DNA of 64,000 nt, taken from contig NZ_KQ947994.1 in the NCBI RefSeq assembly GCF_001513975.1, positions 62,001 to 126,000 on the forward strand, read 5' to 3'. The translations under genes were made by a program, and so were the position numbers. The notes under the pieces are model-generated. The model was not told the DNA's origin. It saw only the letters and a program-made list of their open reading frames with translations, and ran no database searches. The stretch is from Streptomyces curacoi (lineage in GTDB: Bacteria; Actinomycetota; Actinomycetes; Streptomycetales; Streptomycetaceae). Of this stretch, positions 33,866 to 41,366 are shown piece after piece (position 1 is the first letter of the stretch; each line of letters begins with the position of its first letter).

Positions 33866-35023
33866 GTGCGCCGTACGGTGTTCAACGAGGATCACGAGGC
33901 GTTCCGGGAGACCATCCGCGCCTTCATCGAGGCCGAGGTCGTCCCGGTCTACGACGAGTGGTTCGCGGCCGGCCAGGCGCCGCGCGACTTCTACTACAAG
34001 CTCGCCGAGCTCGGCGTCTTCGGTATCCGCGTGGACGAGGAGTACGGCGGCGCCGGCATCGACTCGTACAAGTTCGAAGCCGTCATGTACGAGGAGACCG
34101 CCCGCGCGGGCGTCCAGTTCGGCGGCTCCGGCGTGCATGTGCTGCTCGGTCTGCCGTACATCAAGATGCTGGCCACCGACGAGCAGAAGAAGCGGTACCT
34201 GCCGAAGTTCGTCTCCGGTGAGGAGATGTGGGCCCTGGCGATGACCGAGCCGGGCACCGGCTCCGACCTCGCAGGCATGAAGACCACCGCCAAGCTCTCC
34301 GAGGACGGCACCCACTACGTCCTCAACGGCGCCAAGACCTTCATCACCGGCGGCGTCCACGCCGACCGCGTGATCGTCTGCGCCCGCACCGCCGCCCCGA
34401 CGGCCGAGGATCGCCGCCACGGCATCTCCCTGTTCGCCGTGGACACCAAGTCCGAGGGCTACTCCGTCGGCCGCAAGCTGGACAAGCTGGGTCTGCGCAC
34501 CTCCGACACCGCCGAGCTGGCGTTCGTCGACGTGAAGGTCCCGGTCGAGGACCTGCTCGGCGAGGAGAACAAGGGCTTCTACTACCTGGGTCACAACCTG
34601 GCCTCCGAGCGCTGGGGCATCGCCTTCGGTGCCTACGCCCAGGCCAAGGCCGCCGTACGGTTCGCCAAGCAGTACGTCCAGGAGCGCACCGTCTTCGGCA
34701 AGCCGGTCGCCGCCTTCCAGAACACCAAGTTCGAGCTGGCCGCCTGCCAAGCCGAGGTGGACGCGGCCGAGGCCGTCGCCGACCGCGCGCTTGAGGCCCT
34801 GGACGCGGGCGAGCTGACCCCGGCCGAGGCCGCCTCCGCGAAGCTGTTCTGCACCGAGGTCGCGCACCGCGTGATCGACCGCTGCCTCCAGCTGCACGGC
34901 GGCTACGGCTTCATGAACGAGTACCCGATCGCCCGCCTGTACGCGGACAACCGCGTCAACCGCATCTACGGCGGCACCAGCGAGATCATGAAGTCGATCA
35001 TCGCCAAGGACATGGGCCTGTAA
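33866..35023 (+). CDS. acyl-CoA dehydrogenase 2
   Basis: A 385-residue acyl-CoA dehydrogenase. It has signature 1 ALAMTEPGTGSDLAGMKTTA (near residue 125) and signature 2 QLHGGYGFMNEYPIARLYAD (near 345), followed by IYGGTSEIMKSIIAKDM. GTG 33866 is preferred because GGAGG lies 8 bases before it; GTG 33851 would add five residues. Substrate chain length is not readable from sequence. A thioesterase II gene follows by 32 bp, suggesting co-transcription in acyl-CoA metabolism. Confidence 0.88.
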   Translation: MRRTVFNEDHEAFRETIRAFIEAEVVPVYDEWFAAGQAPRDFYYKLAELGVFGIRVDEEYGGAGIDSYKFEAVMYEETARAGVQFGGSGVHVLLGLPYIKMLATDEQKKRYLPKFVSGEEMWALAMTEPGTGSDLAGMKTTAKLSEDGTHYVLNGAKTFITGGVHADRVIVCARTAAPTAEDRRHGISLFAVDTKSEGYSVGRKLDKLGLRTSDTAELAFVDVKVPVEDLLGEENKGFYYLGHNLASERWGIAFGAYAQAKAAVRFAKQYVQERTVFGKPVAAFQNTKFELAACQAEVDAAEAVADRALEALDAGELTPAEAASAKLFCTEVAHRVIDRCLQLHGGYGFMNEYPIARLYADNRVNRIYGGTSEIMKSIIAKDMGL

Positions 35024-35055
35024 GGCCCTGCAACCACTCGCCTAGAAAAGGTGCC

Positions 35056-35922
35056 ATGAACCAGGCACTTGAGGATCTCCTCGATCTGCTCGACCTGGAG
35101 CAGATCGAGGAGAACATCTTCCGCGGCCAGTCCCGCTCCGCCGTCGTCCCGCGGGTCTTCGGCGGGCAGGTCGCGGCCCAGGCGCTGGTCGCCGCGGGGC
35201 GCACGGTCCCCGCGGACCGTCCCGCCCACTCCCTGCACGCGTACTTCCTGCGCATGGGGGACCCCGGCGCGCCCATCGTCTACAACGTCGACCGCATGCG
35301 CGACGGCCGCTCCTTCACCACCCGGCGCGTCGTCGCGGTCCAGCACGGCAAGCCGATCTTCGCGCTGTCCGCCTCCTTCCAGGTGCACGAGGAGGGCATG
35401 GACCACCAGACGCCCATGCCGCCCGCCCCGGATCCGGCGACGCTCCCCACCTCCGAGGAGCGGCTGCGCGCCTACGACCACCTCGATCCGGCGGTGGTGG
35501 AGAGGTTCCTGGAGGCCCGCCAGGCGGTCGACCTGCGGTACGTCGACGAGCCGCCGTACGGCAGGTTCGGCGAGCCCCGCGCACCGCACTCCCAGGTCTG
35601 GTTCCGCACCAACGGCAAGCTGGCCGACGACCCCCTCCTGCACGTCGTACTCGCCACCTACGTCTCGGACATGACGCTCCTGGACTCGGTGCTGCTCGCG
35701 CACGGGCGCGGCGGCTGGGCCGTGGGTGATGTGGTCGGCGCCTCGCTGGACCACGCGATGTGGTTCCACCGCCCGTTCCGTGCGGACGAGTGGCTGCTGT
35801 ACGACCAGGAGTCGCCGTCGGCGTACGGGGGGCGGGGGCTCGGCCAGGCGCGGATCTACACCCAGGACGGGCGGCTGGCGGTGTCGGTGATCCAGGAGGG
35901 CGTGGTCCGGGTTCCGCGGTGA
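35056..35922 (+). CDS. tesB: acyl-CoA thioesterase II (TesB family)
   Basis: 288 residues forming a double hotdog fold that hydrolyses acyl-CoA to fatty acid and CoA. Recognisable text includes FGGQVAAQALVAAGRTVP near residue 37 and HSLHAYFLRMGDPGAPIVYNV near 60. The end, HRPFRADEWLLYDQESPSAYGGRGLGQ then VSVIQEGVVR, is the classic TesB C-terminus. It lies 32 bp after acyl-CoA dehydrogenase 2. Confidence 0.92.
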   Translation: MNQALEDLLDLLDLEQIEENIFRGQSRSAVVPRVFGGQVAAQALVAAGRTVPADRPAHSLHAYFLRMGDPGAPIVYNVDRMRDGRSFTTRRVVAVQHGKPIFALSASFQVHEEGMDHQTPMPPAPDPATLPTSEERLRAYDHLDPAVVERFLEARQAVDLRYVDEPPYGRFGEPRAPHSQVWFRTNGKLADDPLLHVVLATYVSDMTLLDSVLLAHGRGGWAVGDVVGASLDHAMWFHRPFRADEWLLYDQESPSAYGGRGLGQARIYTQDGRLAVSVIQEGVVRVPR

Positions 35923-35953
35923 CCGCTCACCGCGCGGCCGTTCAGGCCCCGGC

Positions 35954-36622
35954 TCACCTCACCCCCGCTCCCGTGCGCCTCCGCCGGCCGCGCCCCGCCC
36001 GCAGCAGCCGTACGCCCACGAACGCCAGGCCCGCCACGGCCACGAGCACCAGAATCACCTTGGAGTAGAGCCCGACCACGTCGGTGACCTCGTGCCAGCG
36101 GGCGCCGAGGGCGTAACCGCCGGAGATGAAGGCGGTGTTCCAGATCAGGCTGCCCGCCGCGGTGAGCGTGAGGAACACGGGGAGCGGCATGCGTTCCACG
36201 CCGGCGGGTATCGAGATCAGGCTGCGGAAGATGGGCACGAAGCGGCCGAAGAACACGGCCTTGGTGCCGTGCCGGACGAACCACGCCTCGGTCCGTTCCA
36301 CGTCCGCGACCTTCACCAGCGGCAGCCGCGCCGCCACCGCCATCAGCCGTTCCCGGCCGAAGAGCGCGCCGAGCAGGTAGAGGGCGAGTGCGCCCGCCAC
36401 CGAACCCGCCGTCGTCCAGGCCACGGCGGCGACGACGTCCATGCGGCCCTGGCTCGCCGTGAACCCCGCAAGCGGCAGGATCACCTCGCTCGGCAGCGGC
36501 GGGAACAGGTTCTCCAGAGCGATGGCCAGCCCGGCACCCGGCCCGCCCAGCTTCTCCATCAGGTCGGCGGCCCAGCCGGCGACTCCGCCGACAGGTGCCT
36601 CGGACGCAGCAGCAAAGATCAT
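35954..36622 (-). CDS. DedA-family membrane protein
   Basis: 222 residues with about five membrane segments. DedA/SNARE-associated motifs are ENLFPPLPSEVILPLAGF near residue 37 and FGRFVPIFRSLISIPAGVERM near 120. A basic Arg-rich tail ends it. DedA proteins are thought to recycle undecaprenyl-phosphate or flip phospholipids; the specific substrate here is unknown. It is convergent with the thioesterase gene. Confidence 0.9.
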   Translation of the reverse strand: MIFAAASEAPVGGVAGWAADLMEKLGGPGAGLAIALENLFPPLPSEVILPLAGFTASQGRMDVVAAVAWTTAGSVAGALALYLLGALFGRERLMAVAARLPLVKVADVERTEAWFVRHGTKAVFFGRFVPIFRSLISIPAGVERMPLPVFLTLTAAGSLIWNTAFISGGYALGARWHEVTDVVGLYSKVILVLVAVAGLAFVGVRLLRAGRGRRRRTGAGVR

Positions 36623-36756
36623 GCGGGCTACTTTACGAAGTCTTGACCTAAAGGCGGTATGAGGAAGGCCGCACAGCCGGCTGCGGAGACCCGCACGGGA
36701 AGTGTGCGGTTTTCCGCAGGGCGCCGCCCCGGGGCCCTTGGCTAGCCTGACCCGTC

Positions 36757-37298
36757 GTGACCGAATTCACCGAGCGCTGGCTCCGCCTCGCCGCCGGACT
36801 GCTGCTGGGCGGCCTGACGGCGCTGGCCGAACTGGTCTGCGTCGCCGTCGGCGGGGCGCGGAGGATGTGGAGGCCGGCGAACCGGCGCCCGCCTGCCGTC
36901 CCCGCGGGCGCGCTGCGCCTGGCCGCGCTGGAGCGGCGCCGCCTCGCGGTGTGCCACGCCGTCGAGCTGGACCCGCCGCGCAGCGGGCAGGCCGCGTTCG
37001 GGTATCTGGCGGCGCGCTGGCCACTCGGCCTGTTCGGGCTGCTGGTGCTGCTGACCTCGCTGATCGCCCTCCTCTACTCCTCCACGCTGGTGTGGGCATG
37101 GTTCGTGCCGGACCTCACCCATCCGGGCACCGTCGCGCTGTCCGGGCTGGGCGGGCTGTTCCTGCTGTTCCTGTGCGCGCAGGGCGGGCGGGGGCTGGCA
37201 CAGCTGGACGAACAGCTGGCCCGGCGCCACCTGGGCCCCAGCGAGACGGAGCTGCTGCGGCGCCGGGTCGGCGAACTGGCCGAGACCCGGGCCGGGGT
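36757..37298 (+). pseudogene. N-terminal remnant of a membrane sensor histidine kinase
   Basis: About 180 codons encode one N-terminal hydrophobic segment (WLRLAAGLLLGGLTALAELV) and two further spans (LGLFGLLVLLTSLIALLYSS, VALSGLGGLFLLFLCA). The start of the dimerisation helix follows (LLRRRVGELAETRAGV), which in NarL-type kinases continues into the phospho-acceptor HDxxQQ box. Here that box and the ATPase domain are missing, and the text jumps to a response-regulator end in another frame. The frame runs on meaninglessly to a stop at 37434. I read it as the left part of a two-gene deletion. The family call rests on the helix motif. Confidence 0.55.
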
Positions 37299-37658
37299 GA
37301 GGACCGGGTCATGCAGGTGGCGGAGTTCCTCGATGCCCTGGAGCGGGTGGGCGCCGGCGGCACCGCCTTCGACCCCGAGGTGGTACGGCGGCTCCTCGCC
37401 CGCAGCGCCCGCACCGACCCGCTGCACCGGCTGACCCCGCGCGAGCGGGACGTGCTGGGGCTGATGGCGCAGGGCTACATCAACGCGGCCATCGCCAAGC
37501 AGCTCTACGTCTCACAGAGCGCGGTGGAGAAACACACCAACGCGATCTTCGACAAGCTCGGCCTGACCGGCACCACCGGCTACAGCCGCCGCGTCCTGGC
37601 GGTACTGCGCCACCTGGGCGCCGCCGGCACCCAGGGCCTGTCCGAACAGCACACCTAG
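37299..37658 (+). pseudogene. C-terminal remnant of a NarL/LuxR-type response regulator
   Basis: The text begins EDRVMQVAEFLDALERVGAG, which is the end of the receiver domain and linker of a NarL-type regulator. A complete LuxR HTH follows (TPRERDVLGLMAQGYINAAI then KQLYVSQSAVEKHTNAIFDKLGL). The receiver with its phosphorylated Asp is absent. ATG 37311 could still start a 115-residue HTH protein, so residual DNA-binding function cannot be excluded. Together with the kinase fragment it marks a deletion of perhaps 1 kb. Confidence 0.6.
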
Positions 37659-37674
37659 CGCCCGTCCGAAAGAC

Positions 37675-38472
37675 CTAGGCCAGCCCCGCCTCCGCCAGCA
37701 GGAACGCCGTCATCGGGTCGTAGTACCGCGGGCTCACCACGTGGTCGTCCAGCGGCACCACCACCTGCACGGTCCCCTCCGACTCCGCGAGGAACAGCGC
37801 GGGGTCGTTGCAGTCGGCGTAGCCCACCGAGTCGACTCCGTGCTGCCCGGCGTAGCCCGCCCAGCCGTGGTCGGCGACGACCAGGTCCGGCAGCGGACGC
37901 CCCTCGCGCTCAAGGCCCGTCAGGATGGCCTTCATCGGTTCGCCGGAGTGGGTGTGCCAGAGGGTGGCGCCGTGCTCCAGGACGGCGACGTCCGCGAACT
38001 GCATGACATAACCCTCGTCCGTCTGCAGGCCGTCCGGGATGACGACGATCTCGCAGCCCGCCGCGCGCAGGGCCGCCGCCGTCGCGTGGTGCACGTCCAG
38101 CAGGCCGCCCGGGTGGCCCGTCGCGAACAGGACGCGCTGTCCGCCGTCCGCCGCCTTGCGCAGCCGGCCCGCCATGCGCTCCAGCGCGGCCACCGTCAGT
38201 TCGGGGTCGATGGTGTCCTGGCCGTGGCGGTGCTCCGGGTCGTCGTTCACGCCGACGCGCTCCGCCATCACCGCGAGGACGTCCTGCTCGTCGGTCCAGC
38301 GGTCGCCGAGCTCCAGGCCGAGCCAGTAGTGGCGGTCGCCGTTCGCCAGCTTGCGGTAGTGGGAGAGGTTGTTCTCGCGGGGAGTGGCGACATCGCCCGC
38401 GATACGGGTTCTGACGAGGTGGTCGACGAGCTCGGCGCGGCTGGGTGTCCCGGGTATCGGCATGGACCCCAT
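37675..38472 (-). CDS. conserved phosphatase-like protein
   Basis: 265 residues, soluble and without signal. Recognisable blocks are PRENNLSHYRKLANGDRHYW, RVLFATGHPGGLLDVHHATA, VVADHGWAGYAGQHGVDSVG and a C-terminal VVPLDDHVVSPRYYDPMTAF. I know the family as conserved actinobacterial proteins annotated phosphatase, with no established reaction. The repeated His/Asp blocks would suit a metal-dependent hydrolase. ATG 38472 or 38463 may be the start. It is convergent with the regulator remnant and lies 65 bp beyond the PucR gene on the same strand. Confidence 0.6.
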   Translation of the reverse strand: MGSMPIPGTPSRAELVDHLVRTRIAGDVATPRENNLSHYRKLANGDRHYWLGLELGDRWTDEQDVLAVMAERVGVNDDPEHRHGQDTIDPELTVAALERMAGRLRKAADGGQRVLFATGHPGGLLDVHHATAAALRAAGCEIVVIPDGLQTDEGYVMQFADVAVLEHGATLWHTHSGEPMKAILTGLEREGRPLPDLVVADHGWAGYAGQHGVDSVGYADCNDPALFLAESEGTVQVVVPLDDHVVSPRYYDPMTAFLLAEAGLA

Positions 38473-38537
38473 TGTGAGGCAGACAACTGAGGGAACGCCG
38501 GAGTCCGCCTCGCGTGCGACGCGGGTCACTGTGCGGA

Positions 38538-39995
38538 TCACCGCTCGCTGTGCCGCAGCGCGAACCACAGCTCCATGCGGACGTCCGGGTCGTCCAGGTC
38601 GGTCTCCAGGAGCGCCGCGCACCGGGCGATCCGCTGGCGGACGGTGTTGCGGTGGACGGACAGGGCGACCGCCGTGCGGTCCCAGCTGCCGTGCAGGGAC
38701 AGCCAGGTGCGCAGGGTCTCGGTGAGGGGGCCGGTGAGGGGCGCGAGGAGGGCGCGGGCGTGGGCCTCCGCATCCTCGGGGGAGAGCAGGTCGGTCAGGG
38801 CCGGGCGGTGGGTGCCGTGGCGGACCAGGGCGGTGCGGGTGGCCCGCGCCCGGGACAGGGCCCGGGCCGCCTGGGTGTCGGCCGCGGGCCAGTCCCGCGC
38901 GGTCGCGGGGGCGCTCACGCCCAGGGTCCAGCCGGGCTGCGGGGACGGTTCGCGGTCCGCCGGGACGAGGACGCGTACGACGTCCCGCGCCAGGTCGACC
39001 AGCGGGGAGCCGAGCGCCGCGCCCAGCGCCGAGGCCGCCACCGGATCGCAGGGCTGGGCGTCGGGGCGGGCGTGCACGACGAGCCAGTGGTCGGCGCCCA
39101 GGAGCGGGGCCACCGTCGGCGGCTCGGCGCCCAGCAGCAGCCGTACGAGTGCCGAGGAGCGGGCCGCTCCCGAGCCGCTCTGGTGCTCGCCGGTGAGGAG
39201 GGAGAGGAGCACGGCGGCGACGGAGGCGATGGTGTGGTCGCCGGGCTCGCGGTGCCGGGCGGCGACACCGAGCACGAAGCCGTGACCGGTGCCCAGGGCG
39301 TAGGCGGCGAGGTGGACGCCGGAGGCGGTGGTGTCGCTGGCGGTGGCGGAGGACCGGCTGGTGACGACGCCCGTCAGCTCGGCCAGCCGCTCCCGCACCC
39401 CTTCCTCCGGCCCTCGCCCCGCCTCCCCGAGCAGCGCACCCTCCGGCCCGTACAGCACCGCCCAGCCCTCGACCCGCCGGGCCAGCTGCCGCAGCACCGC
39501 ACGCACCGGATCCGGGTGCGAGGCAGCCGCCGCCAGGCTCTGCTGGGCCTGCGTCACCCGGCGGAGTTCGGCGTGCCGGGCCTGGGCCATGAGCTGCCAG
39601 ACCGCGCGGGCCACCCCCGAGAAGGTGGTCCGGGGCGGCACCTCCAGGAGCGGGAGGCCGTGCGTGTCGCACGCCGCCACCAGGGCGGGCGGCACCGTGT
39701 CGTGCAGGGGGGCGAGGCCGAAGCCGAGTGCGGCGCCGCCCGCCGCGACGATCCGGGAGACGTAGGCGTCGAAGTAGTCCGAGCCCGCCGCCTCCGGGAT
39801 GTGGACGCCGGCCGTCAGGAGCAGCTCGCCGCCCAGGAGGTACGGGTACGGGTCGGCCATCTCCGAGGTGTGGGCCCAGTGGATCACCGGGTCCGTGTCC
39901 GTCGGCCCGGCGATCCGGCGCAGGCCCAGGTCCTCGCGGGCCAGGAGGGCCGAGAGCGGTACCGGCGGGGTCGGCGGAACGGTCGGCTCCGGCAT
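38538..39995 (-). CDS. PucR-family transcriptional regulator
   Basis: 485 residues. The N-terminal PucR sensory domain (about 10-125) has GGELLLTAGVHIPEA and GLPLLEVPPRTTFSGVARAV. A central GGDEF-like variable region (about 280-395) precedes the C-terminal PucR HTH (LRTWLSLHGSWDRTAVALSV then HRNTVRQRIARCAALL). The ATG at 39995 has GGAGGG at good spacing. PucR proteins govern purine and amine/GABA catabolism. It is divergent from a small gene and the ureohydrolase operon, which it probably controls. Confidence 0.87.
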   Translation of the reverse strand: MPEPTVPPTPPVPLSALLAREDLGLRRIAGPTDTDPVIHWAHTSEMADPYPYLLGGELLLTAGVHIPEAAGSDYFDAYVSRIVAAGGAALGFGLAPLHDTVPPALVAACDTHGLPLLEVPPRTTFSGVARAVWQLMAQARHAELRRVTQAQQSLAAAASHPDPVRAVLRQLARRVEGWAVLYGPEGALLGEAGRGPEEGVRERLAELTGVVTSRSSATASDTTASGVHLAAYALGTGHGFVLGVAARHREPGDHTIASVAAVLLSLLTGEHQSGSGAARSSALVRLLLGAEPPTVAPLLGADHWLVVHARPDAQPCDPVAASALGAALGSPLVDLARDVVRVLVPADREPSPQPGWTLGVSAPATARDWPAADTQAARALSRARATRTALVRHGTHRPALTDLLSPEDAEAHARALLAPLTGPLTETLRTWLSLHGSWDRTAVALSVHRNTVRQRIARCAALLETDLDDPDVRMELWFALRHSER

Positions 39996-40016
39996 ATGTG
40001 CGTTCCCTCCATCCGG

Positions 40017-40033
40017 CATCCATGGGATGGATG
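40017..40033. promoter_or_regulatory. inverted repeat in the pucR divergent promoter
   Basis: CATCCATGGGATGGATG is a perfect 7-bp inverted repeat around GGG, 22 bp before the regulator start codon and about 83 bp before the divergent small gene. It is a candidate regulator site. Confidence 0.5.
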
Positions 40034-40115
40034 AAACGTACACTTCGCAGTCGCTTTCCGGCCGCCTAGGGTCAGTCCTCGTCACCCGCCGGCGAGACCG
40101 AGCGAAGGAGGCCCT

Positions 40116-40328
40116 GTGGCCGTCGACCACACAGTGATCGTTGCCTGTCTGGCGGGCGTCCTCGCCCACGAGCCCGTCTTGTACGGATTGCTGTCTTCCC
40201 TCGCCGCGTGCATCGCCGTCTCCTTGATGACGAGGCCGGCCGGCGCGGCCGTACTCGCCGCCTGGCGTGAGCGCCTCGCCGGGCGGGCTCTCGAACTCGC
40301 GTCCGAACCGACGCCGGCTCGCCAGTAG
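40116..40328 (+). CDS. small hypothetical protein
   Basis: 70 residues starting at GTG with GAAGGAGG 8-15 bases upstream, so translation is likely. It has one or two hydrophobic stretches (VIVACLAGVLAHEPVLYGLL, SSLAACIAVSLM) and a basic amphipathic second half (AAWRERLAGRALELAS), suggesting a small membrane-associated protein. It lies 57 bp upstream of the ureohydrolase gene, probably in the same transcript. No family is recognised. Confidence 0.55.
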   Translation: MAVDHTVIVACLAGVLAHEPVLYGLLSSLAACIAVSLMTRPAGAAVLAAWRERLAGRALELASEPTPARQ

Positions 40329-40385
40329 AGTCGTAGTCGTAAAACCCGCATACGCGACGAAGCGTAGGAAAGAAGGCATTTCACA

Positions 40386-41366
40386 ATGACTGGCAACGAG
40401 ACGCCCCGCGGCCCCGTCGACTCCTCCCGCATCCCGCGGTACGCCGGACCCGCCACCTTCGCCCGGCTCCCGCGCCTGGACGAGGTCGGCCGCGCCGATG
40501 TCGCCGTGGTCGGCGTGCCGTTCGACTCGGGCGTCTCGTACCGGCCGGGCGCCCGCTTCGGCGGCAACGCCATCCGCGAGGCGTCCCGGCTGCTGCGCCC
40601 GTACAACCCGGCGCAGGACGCCTCGCCCTTCGCGCTCGCCCAGGTCGCGGACGGCGGCGACATCGCCGTGAACCCGTTCAACATCAACGAGGCCGTGGAG
40701 ACCGTCGAGGCCGCCGCCGACGAACTGCTCGGCACCGGCGCCCGCCTGATGACCCTGGGCGGCGACCACACCATCGCCCTCCCGCTGCTGCGCTCGGTCG
40801 CCAAGAAGCACGGCCCGGTCGCCCTGCTCCACTTCGACGCCCACCTCGACACCTGGGACACCTACTTCGGCGCCGAGTACACCCACGGCACGCCCTTCCG
40901 GCGCGCGGTCGAGGAGGGCATCCTCGACACCGAGGCGCTCTCCCACGTCGGCATCCGCGGCCCGCTGTACGGCAAGCAGGACCTGACCGACGACGAGAAG
41001 ATGGGCTTCGGCATCGTCACGTCGGCGGACGTCTACCGCCGCGGCGCCGACGAGGTGGCCGACCAGCTGCGCCAGCGCATCGGCGACCGGCCCCTCTACA
41101 TCTCCATCGACATCGACTGCCTCGACCCGGCGCACGCGCCCGGCACCGGCACCCCCGAGGCGGGTGGCATGACCTCGCGCGAGCTGCTGGAGATCCTGCG
41201 CGGCCTGGCCTCCTGCAACCTGGTCTCGGCGGACGTCGTCGAGGTGGCGCCCGCGTACGATCACGCCGAGATCACGTCGGTGGCCGCCTCCCACACGGCG
41301 TACGAACTGACCACGATCATGTCCCGCCAGATCGCCGAGGCCCGTAAGGAGAACGAGGGCAAGTGA
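40386..41366 (+). CDS. speB: ureohydrolase: agmatinase/guanidinobutyrase
   Basis: A 326-residue arginase-superfamily Mn enzyme that splits urea from a guanidino compound. Metal motifs are GGDHTI near residue 119, DAHLDTWD near 145 (family DAHxD) and SIDIDCLDPAHAPGTGTPE near 239. N-terminal text such as PRYAGPATFARLPRL and RLLRPYNPAQDASPF resembles, in my recollection, guanidinobutyrase/guanidinopropionase more than classical agmatinase. The stop overlaps the TPP-enzyme start (ATGA), so the proteins are coupled. The substrate is inferred: agmatine or 4-guanidinobutyrate. Confidence 0.88.
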   Translation: MTGNETPRGPVDSSRIPRYAGPATFARLPRLDEVGRADVAVVGVPFDSGVSYRPGARFGGNAIREASRLLRPYNPAQDASPFALAQVADGGDIAVNPFNINEAVETVEAAADELLGTGARLMTLGGDHTIALPLLRSVAKKHGPVALLHFDAHLDTWDTYFGAEYTHGTPFRRAVEEGILDTEALSHVGIRGPLYGKQDLTDDEKMGFGIVTSADVYRRGADEVADQLRQRIGDRPLYISIDIDCLDPAHAPGTGTPEAGGMTSRELLEILRGLASCNLVSADVVEVAPAYDHAEITSVAASHTAYELTTIMSRQIAEARKENEGK

